Under the pieces are notes generated by a model. It was not told the origin of the DNA, ran no database searches, and worked only from the letters and a program-made list of their open reading frames with translations. This document shows positions 53,239 to 62,634 of a stretch of DNA of 64,000 bases, one piece after another; position 1 is the stretch's first letter, and each line of letters opens with the position of its first letter. Source of the DNA: Negadavirga shengliensis (GTDB lineage: Bacteria; Bacteroidota; Bacteroidia; Cytophagales; Cyclobacteriaceae); contig NZ_JBHSJJ010000015.1 of the NCBI RefSeq assembly GCF_042652345.1, positions 101,191-165,190 of the forward strand, given 5' to 3'. A program made the position numbers and the translations under genes.

Positions 53239-55389
53239 TCAATACCCCGGATTCTGGTATTCAGACCTGGCATCCGCACTAAGTGGAACGCCGTTTTCAT
53301 CAGTAAGCTGAATGAGATAATTAAACGGCCAGGGTCTGAAGGTATGGTGCCTTTGCATCTGGCCTTTGCCGTTTCCGTCCTGTCCGTTGCCTCCTGCGGT
53401 GTTGGTAGCCACAGGCCACAATCCTGTCAGATTGGACGCCATCTGATTATGGTGCATCACCCTTTCGTAGAGGATACCTGCATTGTGCAAGTCTTCCCAC
53501 ATGATGCCTTCACCCAAAAACTCCCTGTTTTTTTCATTATAGATAAAATGGATGAACATTTCCTCCTTGGAAGCGACGCTTGGGATATAGCCTTCGCGGT
53601 TTGCTTCAGTGGTACCGGGAGTAAAATGGTTTTCCGTCACCATGATTTTGTCATAGGAATCTCCTGCTGCGACAAAGGGGGCTTCCCTTTCGGACGGGTC
53701 AAGCTCATCCGCTTCCGGATACCATTCCGCCAACGGTGCCGGGCGGCTTTCACCGCCTTTAAAAGCGGCTCTCTGCCTCAGTACATTGATATCGTCCACA
53801 GCAGCGGCATAATTCCCCTTTCTACCATAAGCTTCCGCCCGGATCAGATAAGTTTCCGCCAGTCTCATCAAGATGGCATCACGTGTACCTTGTTCACTGT
53901 TGAAGTTGCCCTCGTCATTGCTGCCTCCTCTCATGGGGTCGACGTACTTCTTCACGGAAAGGTAAGGAGCCGTTTGGGTGGCCAGGCCCATATTGGCCCC
54001 ATTGATAAACAGCCTGTAGTAATAATTACCTGTGGTCGATGACCTGACCCACCTTACCATAAACTGGAACGGCATGCTCATTACCATCATCGAGTCGAGC
54101 GCATTTTCCCGATCGTTTTCGAGGTAAATGATGGCCCTTCTTCCTTCAAGTATCCTCCTCTCACCTGCCCTTACTTCAGGTTGGTCGGCGGGTTTATTGG
54201 CATTCCACCAAGCGGCGGTCGCTGCTGTCCAGGTAAAAGAAGTGGAGTTCGCTCCCATGTTGCTGATGTATTCATGGCGGAAGGTCTTGGCGTACCTGGA
54301 GTCGTGCAGTTTGTCCCTGAAATTGTCGTACCCCCAGTCGGTGGGCTTAAAGGTACCAAAAGGCCTTCCATAAGCCATGGATCTGTCTACTCCGGATTGC
54401 TCGGTGTAGTTTCCTACGTGATAGTTGACGGACCTGTTGCCCCCAAACCTTCCATTCAACCCTATATTGGTATCAAATTGGGCTGCCCACAGGACCTCCG
54501 AATGTGGACTGGTTTCTGAAATTTGAGGATCGAAGAGGGTCCAGTAGTCTGGGGCGAGACCTCCTACACCATTGATCACCTCTGTGGCAACCTGAATGGC
54601 ATTATCAAGATCAGTGGCCTCATTTCCCTTATACAACATTCTTAAATGCTCTTCCCCGCTGTTGGCAAACGCCGCTGCCTGCGCCCTGTTGAGGTAAAGT
54701 TTTGCCAGAAAATGCCCCGCTGCCCACTTGGTAATCCGGCCCTGTTGACCAGTGGTGGGAAGGTGCTCATAGGCAAAACCCACGTCTGCTATGATTTGGT
54801 TATATACCTCCTCCAATGAAGATTTCGGGAAATAATAGATGCCATCATCTTCCCTTCTTGGCGTCAACAACAAAGGAATGTCCCCCAGTTGGTTGGAGAC
54901 CAAATAAAATGCCCATGATCTCAGGAACAGTATTTCCGCCTTTCTTTGATTGGCAAAAGCCTGGTCTGTCCCAAATACGCCCGGAGCCACGTTTTCCAGT
55001 ATGTCCAAGGCAATGTTGCAGTTGTTGATATGGGGATAAGCACCCATTGGGGCATAAGAAGCATTGGCACTCCCCAGGTAGTTAAACATGTTGTTATTGG
55101 CCACGGTACTCAAGTCGTTTCCATAAATGCCGACTTCCATTCTTGCCCAACTTGCGTTGGCGGTCATATAGGCATCGGTTTCTGCCTGGGTTAACCTGGC
55201 GCCGTTTACGTCCCATTCGTGTTTAACCCTTGCATACACATACAGCCCATTGATCAACGATTCAAGGCCGTTTTCGTCATTATAGTAATCCTGGGTCAGG
55301 TTGGAAACCTGCCTTTCTTCTAAGAAGTCCTGGCATGAAGTGAAAAGATTAATAAGAGCCAGTGCTGATATCCAAATATATTTTTTCAT
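53239..55389 (-). CDS. RagB/SusD family outer-membrane lipoprotein (rhamnogalacturonan locus)
   Basis: 716 residues from ATG 55389. The frame is open 40 codons further upstream, but this ATG gives the lipoprotein signal MKKYIWISALALINLFTSC and the gene then starts 20 bp after SusC. SusD features: CQDFLEERQVSNLTQDYY, SLINGLYVYARV, AEILFLRSWAFYLVSNQLGDIPLL (about 175-198), GHFLAKLYLNRAQAAAF, LAETYLIRAEAYGRKGNYAAAVDDINVLRQRA (about 560-591) and the C-terminal FIYNEKNREFLGEGIMWEDLH. At 716 residues it is longer than the typical 500-600, as in SusDs from pectin-type loci. Binds substrate at the surface for the SusC partner. Confidence 0.93.
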   Translation of the reverse strand: MKKYIWISALALINLFTSCQDFLEERQVSNLTQDYYNDENGLESLINGLYVYARVKHEWDVNGARLTQAETDAYMTANASWARMEVGIYGNDLSTVANNNMFNYLGSANASYAPMGAYPHINNCNIALDILENVAPGVFGTDQAFANQRKAEILFLRSWAFYLVSNQLGDIPLLLTPRREDDGIYYFPKSSLEEVYNQIIADVGFAYEHLPTTGQQGRITKWAAGHFLAKLYLNRAQAAAFANSGEEHLRMLYKGNEATDLDNAIQVATEVINGVGGLAPDYWTLFDPQISETSPHSEVLWAAQFDTNIGLNGRFGGNRSVNYHVGNYTEQSGVDRSMAYGRPFGTFKPTDWGYDNFRDKLHDSRYAKTFRHEYISNMGANSTSFTWTAATAAWWNANKPADQPEVRAGERRILEGRRAIIYLENDRENALDSMMVMSMPFQFMVRWVRSSTTGNYYYRLFINGANMGLATQTAPYLSVKKYVDPMRGGSNDEGNFNSEQGTRDAILMRLAETYLIRAEAYGRKGNYAAAVDDINVLRQRAAFKGGESRPAPLAEWYPEADELDPSEREAPFVAAGDSYDKIMVTENHFTPGTTEANREGYIPSVASKEEMFIHFIYNEKNREFLGEGIMWEDLHNAGILYERVMHHNQMASNLTGLWPVATNTAGGNGQDGNGKGQMQRHHTFRPWPFNYLIQLTDENGVPLSADARSEYQNPGY

Positions 55390-55409
55390 GATAATTGCCT
55401 TTTTGTTGA

Positions 55410-58400
55410 TTAAAAACCTGCTCTTAACGTGATTACGAAACTTTGGGGAAGGATTCTGTTGTTGTTCATACCCCCCAAAGGATCTCCTTGGGCGTTGCGG
55501 ATTTCCCAAGAAGTGTCATCATCAGGGTTCATCCCCATCCTTACCACATCGCCGCCAAAGAGAAAAGGATTTACCACTTGAAGGTTTACCTGAAGATTCG
55601 TCATGGCTGCCCTTTCAATCAGTGTACGGGGGAAATCATAAGCCAGGGAAATGTGTCTTACAGCTACAAAAGAGCCGTCATTAAACTGCATGGCAGAAGC
55701 GATATTTTCAACGTTGGCTCCCATGACGGGCAGTGGCCAGCGACCACCGGGATTGTCCCATCCCCAGAAGTCGGTTTCATACCGGCCATTCGGCCAAACT
55801 CCACCATAATGGGGGAAGCCCCCCATATAGGTCTGTCCGACCCGCGCATAGGCCATTGAGCTGAAAGTCCAGTTTTTGTACCTCAGGGTGTTCGTGATAC
55901 CACCCGTCCATCTGGGCTGCCTTGACCCCACTACTACCCTATCATCCCCATCTATCCTGTAATCCCCGTTTTGGTCGGTTATTTTTACCGTCCCGGGATA
56001 AAAGTTATGGCCATTTTCATTAAACCTCCTCATCTCTTCCAGGTCTGCTTCTGTGTTCTGCCAAATGCCGTCATGCTGGAAATCAAAAAAGGAATGGATG
56101 GGGTGACCGATAAACAGATTGTTGACAATCATGTCTTCCTCTCCATTTACCAACTCCACGATCTCTTCCCGGTTCAATCCGAAATTAAAATCGGTTTGCC
56201 AGGTAAAATCCTGCGTTTCCACATTAACGGTAGAAAGTGTCATTTCCAAGCCCCGGTTTCGGGTGCTTCCTATATTCTCGAACTTTTGCACGTATCCCGT
56301 TACGGCGGGCAAGGCCCTGGCAAAAATCAGACCTGTAGTGGTCATATCATAGGCTTCAAAGCTGCCCATTACCCGGCCTCGAAGAATGCCGAAATCAAGG
56401 CCGGCATTCCACTGGGCCGTTTTTTCCCAACCAAGCTCCGGGTTCTGCGCCAACTGCGGCAGGAAACCAAAGGCCGCCTGGTCTCCAAAAATGTAGGGGT
56501 TTCTGCTCAGCGGTCCGGTGGTCGTATAGGGGTTTACGGCGGAATTCCCCGTGACGCCATAACCAAACCGGGGTTTCAATTCATTAAGCCACGACACATC
56601 GCTCATAAAAGCCTCCTCCTGCATTTTCCAAGCCAGGGAAAAAGAAGGGAAAAAGTCCCATTTATGTCCCGGAGCCAATACGGATGCACCGTCGTAACGG
56701 CCTGAGGCGGTCAGAAGATATTTATCTTTATAAGCATAATTTATCCTGGCCATCCAAGACTGCAAGGTGTTTTCGGTAAAGGAAGTACCATAACTTCGCG
56801 GATTGCCCACCGCATTGGAATTCAGATCATACCACAAGCTGGCAGGCACAATCGTATTGATCACACTCATGGCCATTCCTTCATTGCGGGAATATTGTGA
56901 AGATTGGAGCAGGGTCACGCCTATATTGTGCACATCTCCAATGTTTTTGTCAATAAAAAGCAGGTTTTCGGCCACCCACCCGAAGTTCTCATTTCTGCTC
57001 ATGCCGGCTGTATTCGGCTGAATCGTGAGGTGATTGGAAGAATTGGGACCGGTCCAGCTTCCGTTTCTGAAGTTCCGCATCTGCCCACCGAAATTCAGCC
57101 GGTATTTTAACCATGGTGTAAATGTAACTTCCGCAAACATATTGGCCATCACTGCCGAGGCGCGCCTTTCGTTCAATGCCTGGTCTATGTCCATGACAGG
57201 GTTCCACAGGCTAAGGTTCCCTCCCGGATTTTGGATGAGATTTCCGTCACTGTCTCTCGGAATGGCATAGGGAAATTGATCCACCGCTCTGGAAAACAAA
57301 TCTTTGGAGCCGGTATTACTGGTATTTGGCCCCATAAATCCGAAGTTTTGTTTGGAAAAAGAACCCATCACGGAAGTGCCCAGTGTCAGCCACTTGGTCG
57401 CAGCGATATCACCGTTCAGGTTGACCGTGAATCTTTCAAAATCCTGGTCCTTTTGCACGCCGTTTTGGTTGAAATAACCAAGGGAAATGTACAGTCTGGA
57501 CACGTCAGTCCCCGCAGAAAGTGAAACCTGATGGATTTGGGTGATGCCGGCCCGGGTCACCTCATCCTGCCAATTGTGGTTTCTCACGTTTTCTGAATTA
57601 TAAATGGGGACCTGATCCGGCCAGCCCAATGCCCTTTCCTCTGAAGTGGTAGGTCTGTACCTGGGGGTCACGCCGAATTCCTCCCATTCATAACCCATCC
57701 AAACACCGTTCCTGGCATAAGTATCCTGGCCCAAGCCCATCACTTGCTGGTCCAGAAAAGGATCAGGATACCAAGGTTGGGCAGGGGTGCTTAAATCCTG
57801 GTTTTCCGCATTACCATACAGACGGCCGTTGATCAGGGATTGCCTCCATATGTCCACATATTGCCCTCCGGTCATCCAGTCTGTGAGGTTCTTATAGGAA
57901 TCCATGGAAAAGGTGGTGTTGTAATCTATTTTTACCTGGCCTTTCTTCCCTTTCTTCGTGGTTACCAAAATAACGCCATTGGCTCCTCTGGAGCCATAGA
58001 TTGCCGTTGCGGAAGCATCTTTCAGAATTTCCACAGACTCAATGTCGTTGGGATTGATGTCATTGAGGGAAAAGGAATTGACCCCCAGCTGGGAAATCAC
58101 CGGAATTCCATCGATGACATATAGCGGATCATTGGAGGCGTTGATGGAGCGGTTGCCCCGGATTCTTACCGCGGGAAGCTCCCCTGGTCGCATGTTGGTG
58201 CTCACGTGCACCCCGGCAGCGTTCCCCTGGAGGGCTTGGACCACGTTGGTCACGGGCCGTTCCTGGAGTGTCTCCGAACCTACACTCGAAATGGCTCCGG
58301 TGAGATCACTCTTTCTCTGGGTACCATATCCTACTACCACCACCTCGTCGAGTGAAGAAACATCTTCCTGCATGGTAAGGTTGATGATACTTTGGTCACC

Positions 58401-58979
58401 AACCGGAATCCGCTGGGTTTCAAACCCTATAAAAGAAAAAACCAGTGTGGAGCCATCGGGAACGGTTATGGAATAGTTCCCTTCAATATCTGTGGCTGTT
58501 CCCAGAGAGGTGCCGGGCACGGAAATGGTCACTCCCGGTATGGGTTCCCCGTTTGGATCCACCACCTTACCGCTTACCGTCACTTCTACCAAGATGGTTT
58601 TTTCAGCAGCCCTTCTGGTGGATGGCCTTACACTTATTTTATCATCCACCTGCCTGAAAGACAGCCGGTGCTTAGCTGCCAGCATTAGCAAAATACTTTC
58701 CAGAGACTGGTTTTGTACATTGAGATTCACTCCGGAAGAACCATCCAATAAGCGGTCGTCATAGATAAAAGAAAACCGGGTCTGTTTCTTAATTTCTGTA
58801 AAGGCCTCCAAAAGTGTAGCTTCTTCCAGGTCCAGGCTTAGAAATACCTCTTTGATATCCAGTGAGCCCTGGGCGTTGGAAGGATCTGCATGAAGCAGAT
58901 TAAGAAAGAGCAACTGAACCACAAATCCATATAGATAGTATTTTCCTATCATACATAAGGCATGTAATGTTTTTTTCAT
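55410..58979 (-). CDS. SusC/RagA TonB-linked transporter with STN domain
   Basis: 1189 residues. Signal region (GKYYLYGFVVQLLFLNLLHADPSNAQ) is followed by an STN domain (about 42-115: VFLSLDLEEATLLEAFTEIKKQTRFSFIYDDRLL ... SLESILLMLAAKHRLSFRQV), the CarboxypepD-like domain (VSGKVVDPNGEPIPGVTISVPG, about 135), VVVGYGTQRKSDLTGAISSV, the plug (IRGNRSINASNDPLYVIDGIPV; LKDASATAIYGSRGANGVILVTTKKG) and the barrel ending in FVITLRAGF. The STN domain signals through a FecR anti-sigma factor to an ECF sigma factor, and both genes lie directly upstream. Probably imports rhamnogalacturonan oligosaccharides, judged from the PL11 gene downstream. Confidence 0.95.
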   Translation of the reverse strand: MKKTLHALCMIGKYYLYGFVVQLLFLNLLHADPSNAQGSLDIKEVFLSLDLEEATLLEAFTEIKKQTRFSFIYDDRLLDGSSGVNLNVQNQSLESILLMLAAKHRLSFRQVDDKISVRPSTRRAAEKTILVEVTVSGKVVDPNGEPIPGVTISVPGTSLGTATDIEGNYSITVPDGSTLVFSFIGFETQRIPVGDQSIINLTMQEDVSSLDEVVVVGYGTQRKSDLTGAISSVGSETLQERPVTNVVQALQGNAAGVHVSTNMRPGELPAVRIRGNRSINASNDPLYVIDGIPVISQLGVNSFSLNDINPNDIESVEILKDASATAIYGSRGANGVILVTTKKGKKGQVKIDYNTTFSMDSYKNLTDWMTGGQYVDIWRQSLINGRLYGNAENQDLSTPAQPWYPDPFLDQQVMGLGQDTYARNGVWMGYEWEEFGVTPRYRPTTSEERALGWPDQVPIYNSENVRNHNWQDEVTRAGITQIHQVSLSAGTDVSRLYISLGYFNQNGVQKDQDFERFTVNLNGDIAATKWLTLGTSVMGSFSKQNFGFMGPNTSNTGSKDLFSRAVDQFPYAIPRDSDGNLIQNPGGNLSLWNPVMDIDQALNERRASAVMANMFAEVTFTPWLKYRLNFGGQMRNFRNGSWTGPNSSNHLTIQPNTAGMSRNENFGWVAENLLFIDKNIGDVHNIGVTLLQSSQYSRNEGMAMSVINTIVPASLWYDLNSNAVGNPRSYGTSFTENTLQSWMARINYAYKDKYLLTASGRYDGASVLAPGHKWDFFPSFSLAWKMQEEAFMSDVSWLNELKPRFGYGVTGNSAVNPYTTTGPLSRNPYIFGDQAAFGFLPQLAQNPELGWEKTAQWNAGLDFGILRGRVMGSFEAYDMTTTGLIFARALPAVTGYVQKFENIGSTRNRGLEMTLSTVNVETQDFTWQTDFNFGLNREEIVELVNGEEDMIVNNLFIGHPIHSFFDFQHDGIWQNTEADLEEMRRFNENGHNFYPGTVKITDQNGDYRIDGDDRVVVGSRQPRWTGGITNTLRYKNWTFSSMAYARVGQTYMGGFPHYGGVWPNGRYETDFWGWDNPGGRWPLPVMGANVENIASAMQFNDGSFVAVRHISLAYDFPRTLIERAAMTNLQVNLQVVNPFLFGGDVVRMGMNPDDDTSWEIRNAQGDPLGGMNNNRILPQSFVITLRAGF

Positions 58980-59066
58980 AAATTAGGTTGTTTTATTGTT
59001 AATTAAAGTTGCGATAAGACACTGGCAAATAATCAGAGCGTAGGAAACTTTATTGTTTGCCAGGCT

Positions 59067-59100
59067 AAGCCAATGATCCGTCATTGGCTTTTTCTTTTTC
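59067..59100. terminator. Hairpin between FecR and SusC genes
   Basis: A 10-bp perfect inverted repeat, AAGCCAATGA (59067-59076) and TCATTGGCTT (59081-59090), with a TCCG loop. The T-rich run follows on the plus strand, while both neighbouring genes are on the minus strand, where the hairpin would be preceded by A and followed by TTAGCC. It may limit FecR-to-SusC read-through or stop antisense transcription. Confidence 0.5.
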
Positions 59101-59112
59101 CTTAGGATTTTT

Positions 59113-60180
59113 TCATCTATTGTCTTTTTGGTTGAAACTGATTTTTATTTTCTTTTGGTCAATGCTATAACTGAAGCCATAGGCGTAGCCAATGCTTTCC
59201 AATATATTGCTGAGGTAGGTGTCATGGAATTCCCCGGAAATATAGAGTTCCTGTCTAGGAAGGTTAATGACTTCTATGTCCACGCCATACCAGCGTTCCA
59301 GGGTGATTTTGAAATCGGAAAATGGACTTTTATCAAACAGCAGCGTACCATCCTTCCATAGAAAAGCCTTTTTCAGATTGAAATTCTGTTTAATGATTTT
59401 ATGGTGGTCATCCAGAATGGCTTCTTCTCCCGGGACCAGGATGATGGCATTGTCGTCATCATTTTCGTCGGCCACTTTAACAATACCTGTTGCCAGCCGG
59501 ACCTGAATCTTTTCTTTGTCGTAACAATTGACGTTAAAGGACGTTCCCAAAGCCGTGGTGACCACATCTCCACTGAAAACCCTGAAAGGCAAAAGTGAAT
59601 CGGGAACCACCTCAAAAAAAGATTCCCCCGTTAAAAAAATATCCCTGTTGTGTTGTCCAAAATCGTTTCTGAACCTGATCTCACTTTCCGCGTTTAAAAA
59701 AACCGCGCTTCCGTCCGGAAGGTGGATCTTGGACTTTTGCCCCCTGGGGTTCGCCTTGGTGATCCATGATTCCTTTGTCTCAGCATTCCCTTCGTCACTC
59801 AATATTCCCAAAGGGGAAAGAGACCAATACAGATACCCGAGAAAGAAAGCCGCCAATAAGGAAATGACTGCCGCCTTTGCCAAGTTCTTTTTTCCGGAAC
59901 GGTGAACGGGGTAGCTCATGGCGGGCTGCTTGCCTTTATTGGAATCAATCCTCTTCTTTATTTTATCAAAAAGCAGGCTTTGTTTCTTGGTATCCCAATC
60001 CTGGCCCTGCCGGTCCAGCTCCAGAAGAACCGATTTGGCCTGCAACAATAATTCCTTCTTTTCTCCATGAGTCTCCATCCAGTCCTGCCAATGAGAAGAT
60101 CCCGCACTGTCATTTTTTAATACCCAGTCCCGAAAGGATTTTTCATTAAGAAAGTCGTCGATGGTATTGTATTGTCTCAT
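59113..60180 (-). CDS. FecR family anti-sigma factor
   Basis: 355 residues from ATG 60180. N-terminal cytoplasmic part with RDWVLKNDSAGSSHWQDWMETHGEKKELL (about 17-45), a membrane span LAKAAVISLLAAFFLGYLYW (about 100-119), then the periplasmic FecR domain: KIHLPDGSAVFLNAESEIRF (about 150-170), GESFFEVVPDSLLPFRVFSGDVVTTALGTSFNVNCYD (about 183-220), and the DUF4974-like C-terminal domain GVDIEVINLPRQELYISGEFHDTYLSNILESIGYAYGFSY (about 300-340). Transduces the SusC-STN signal to the ECF sigma factor encoded 139 bp upstream. Confidence 0.94.
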   Translation of the reverse strand: MRQYNTIDDFLNEKSFRDWVLKNDSAGSSHWQDWMETHGEKKELLLQAKSVLLELDRQGQDWDTKKQSLLFDKIKKRIDSNKGKQPAMSYPVHRSGKKNLAKAAVISLLAAFFLGYLYWSLSPLGILSDEGNAETKESWITKANPRGQKSKIHLPDGSAVFLNAESEIRFRNDFGQHNRDIFLTGESFFEVVPDSLLPFRVFSGDVVTTALGTSFNVNCYDKEKIQVRLATGIVKVADENDDDNAIILVPGEEAILDDHHKIIKQNFNLKKAFLWKDGTLLFDKSPFSDFKITLERWYGVDIEVINLPRQELYISGEFHDTYLSNILESIGYAYGFSYSIDQKKIKISFNQKDNR

Positions 60181-60343
60181 TATTTCGGGATAATTCCCTA
60201 TCAAGAGTAAAATCCCGGCTCAATCTCACCGCCTGCCGCTTAAAAAAATTAATTTTTATGGTATCTTAAAAAGTTTGTACAAAATATTATAAATAAACTA
60301 ACAAATAATTATATTTTTTATTTTATTCATAACAAAAACCACG

Positions 60344-60901
60344 TCAGTTTGTAGTAGCGAGGTATTCTTTCAAAGATTTAATTCCTTTAAATATCAGATT
60401 ATATAGGGAGGGAATCTGTATTCCCATAAGATCTGAAATTTCGTCGTAGGAAAGTTCCTGGATATACCGGAGATATATCGCTTCTTTTTGCCGGACAGGA
60501 AGATGTTCCAGCGCCTGACTGATCCTGTTCCTCGATTCCAGCGTGATTTGGTTCTCTTCCAGAATTTCCTGAAAAGAAGCTTCCCAGGCGATCTTTGAAT
60601 GATATTCCTCCAGGGATTCGTTTTTGTATGAAAAGTTAACCCTTTTGATTATTTCCCTTCTGAACACCGAAAACAGGTAATACTTGATCGATCTTTGAAT
60701 AAAAATATTGGCCCGTATTTCCCACATGTTCACGAAAACATCCTGGATCACATCTTCAATCAAATCGGAATCCTGCGTGAATTTGTGCCCGTACTTATAC
60801 ATGTCCCAGGAATAGGTTTTGTATATGTAAGCAAAAGCATCATCGTTTCCGCCAACAATCAGCTTCCATATGTCTACCTCTCCAAGGGAACGGAAATTCA
60901 T
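60344..60901 (-). CDS. ECF sigma factor (FecI-like)
   Basis: 185 residues. Sigma region 2: DDAFAYIYKTYSWDMYKYGHKFTQDSDLIEDVIQDVFVNMWE (about 19-60) with the conserved EDVIQDVF-NMW block, and region 4: LEHLPVRQKEAIYLRYIQELSYDEISDLMGIQIPSLYNLIFKGIKSL (about 131-177). It starts the sigma-FecR-SusC-SusD row and is presumably held by FecR until the transporter senses substrate. Divergent from the PL22-type lyase gene, so the 240-bp shared region may hold sigma-dependent promoters for both. Confidence 0.93.
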   Translation of the reverse strand: MNFRSLGEVDIWKLIVGGNDDAFAYIYKTYSWDMYKYGHKFTQDSDLIEDVIQDVFVNMWEIRANIFIQRSIKYYLFSVFRREIIKRVNFSYKNESLEEYHSKIAWEASFQEILEENQITLESRNRISQALEHLPVRQKEAIYLRYIQELSYDEISDLMGIQIPSLYNLIFKGIKSLKEYLATTN

Positions 60902-61144
60902 CTGGTCTAAATGGTTATTTGGGGTTGACAGGCAAAGGGATGCCCTTACTACTGCTATATTAGTGAAAAAAAGTCAACAAATACAATTTAAACGGTGGTA
61001 AATGCTTTCGGCTTCTTATTTAATTCTCCTGTATTTAGCGCATGGCCCATGGCGAAATTCCGCTACCCGAATTGGGGTTTCGGTAAAATAGTTCCCTAAA
61101 TTAGTGGGATGAAGCCGTAATTGATCAACAATAAACCCCGCCGA

Positions 61145-62491
61145 ATGAAATGCCCAATAATCAAAACCGCCACCCTGATAGCTTTTTTGCAACTTATGTC
61201 CGGCTCCTGTCTCCAGCTTGCAGCCCAGATAGGCACGCGTTTTCCTTCTGAGAAGAAAGTGGTTCAGGATCCTGTGACAGGCGTCCACCTTACGTTTTTA
61301 ACCAGCACGCCCTCGGGTGATTCAAAAATCTATCCCACGCATCCCCAGTGGACAGCAGATGGCAACTGGCTGGTATTCCGCTCCAACAGGGTAAAAGGCG
61401 AAGCCATGGCCGTCAATGAAGAAACCGGGGATATCGTGCAAATCACGGAAGGGGGATATACGGGTATGCTTACTTTGTCCCGCAAGGAGATGCGGCTTTA
61501 CTTTATGAGGGAGAGGGGAGGGGATAACGGGCTTCAACTGATATCGGTAGACCTGGGAAAATTGTTTGCCGACAGCGAGACCGGAAGGTTACAGGAAAAA
61601 ACGGCATACGAAAAAATCCACGGTTCCATCCCCGCACACATGGCGAACGGCGGGGACATGGCCCTGGACGCCGATGAAAAAAAGATATACTTCAAGGTCA
61701 GCAGGCAGGTAGCCGGGAAACATTTACCAAAAGATGCCGAAATAGAGAAAAGCTTCGGCCCCCGCAATATGGGGGCAGGACCGGGTGGCATCGCCAGCAT
61801 GGATCTGGGTACAGGCGAAATCAAACATGTGGTCTCGGTACCTTTTCAGGTAGGCCATGTTCAGACCAACCTCTGGGTGCCCGAGGAACTTGTATTTTGC
61901 TGGGAAACCGGCGGCAAAGCTCCTCAAAGGACATGGACAGTCAGGGCAGACGGCACGGGACTGAGGCCATTATACCCGGAGGCTGACTATGAGTGGGTAA
62001 CCCACGAGGCGGTCATTACCAAGGACGAAGTGGCTTTTGCCATTATGGGCCATAGGCCTGTCATTATGCAAGAAGCTTCCGGGGTGGAAATCGGAAATCC
62101 GGAAAACCCGGGCCAGGAGGCAGATTGGGGCCCCTCGGGGACCAGGGAGAAACCCACCGGGTTGGCCATTGTCAACCTGAGGACACGGGAAATGAGAATT
62201 GAAGGCCAGACGGAAACCGGAAGCGGGCTATGGCATGTCCACGGATCGCCCGACGGAAGATGGGCGGTTGGGGACGACTTTTCGAGAAGCCTGTACCTGA
62301 TCGACAGGAAAACCAAAGCCATGCGGCTGATCACCGCCGGCCACAAGACCACTGCCGCAGACCATCCCCATCCCACCTTCCATCCGGACGGCAACCGGTT
62401 CCAGATACAGTCCGCCATGCTTTCGGACGATGACCGGTCCATGAATATCTGTGTGGTGGAGATACCCGAAGCATGGTATGGGAAGGAATAA
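61145..62491 (+). CDS. Oligogalacturonate lyase (PL22-like) beta-propeller protein
   Basis: 448 residues from ATG 61145 (a TTG at 61121 is possible but adds a second n-region). Signal peptide (IIKTATLIAFLQLMSGSCLQLAAQ). Seven-bladed propeller with PL22 markers: THPQWTADGNWLVFRSNR (about 62-80), VPFQVGHVQTNLWVPEELVFCWETGG (about 238-263), YEWVTHEAVITKDEVAFAIMG (about 282-302), GLWHVHGSPDGRWAVGDDFS (about 366-385) and DHPHPTFHPDGNRFQIQSAM (about 408-427); the His residues in these match the Mn-binding set. Cleaves unsaturated or saturated oligogalacturonides to 5-keto-4-deoxyuronate. The signal peptide suggests a periplasmic or secreted site, unlike the cytoplasmic enterobacterial Ogl. Divergent from the rhamnogalacturonan locus. 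Confidence 0.85.
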   Translation: MKCPIIKTATLIAFLQLMSGSCLQLAAQIGTRFPSEKKVVQDPVTGVHLTFLTSTPSGDSKIYPTHPQWTADGNWLVFRSNRVKGEAMAVNEETGDIVQITEGGYTGMLTLSRKEMRLYFMRERGGDNGLQLISVDLGKLFADSETGRLQEKTAYEKIHGSIPAHMANGGDMALDADEKKIYFKVSRQVAGKHLPKDAEIEKSFGPRNMGAGPGGIASMDLGTGEIKHVVSVPFQVGHVQTNLWVPEELVFCWETGGKAPQRTWTVRADGTGLRPLYPEADYEWVTHEAVITKDEVAFAIMGHRPVIMQEASGVEIGNPENPGQEADWGPSGTREKPTGLAIVNLRTREMRIEGQTETGSGLWHVHGSPDGRWAVGDDFSRSLYLIDRKTKAMRLITAGHKTTAADHPHPTFHPDGNRFQIQSAMLSDDDRSMNICVVEIPEAWYGKE

Positions 62492-62634
62492 ATGCATTCC
62501 TGTGTCCACCCGTGGCGTCACCGACTTTTACACTTCCAACGACTGAGGGTACAGCGTCCCCGGCTTCAGGTGGGGTGTGGAAAAGACATTTTAACTTTAC
62601 CCTAATCCGCCATTCATTGGGAAAGTCAGTGTGT

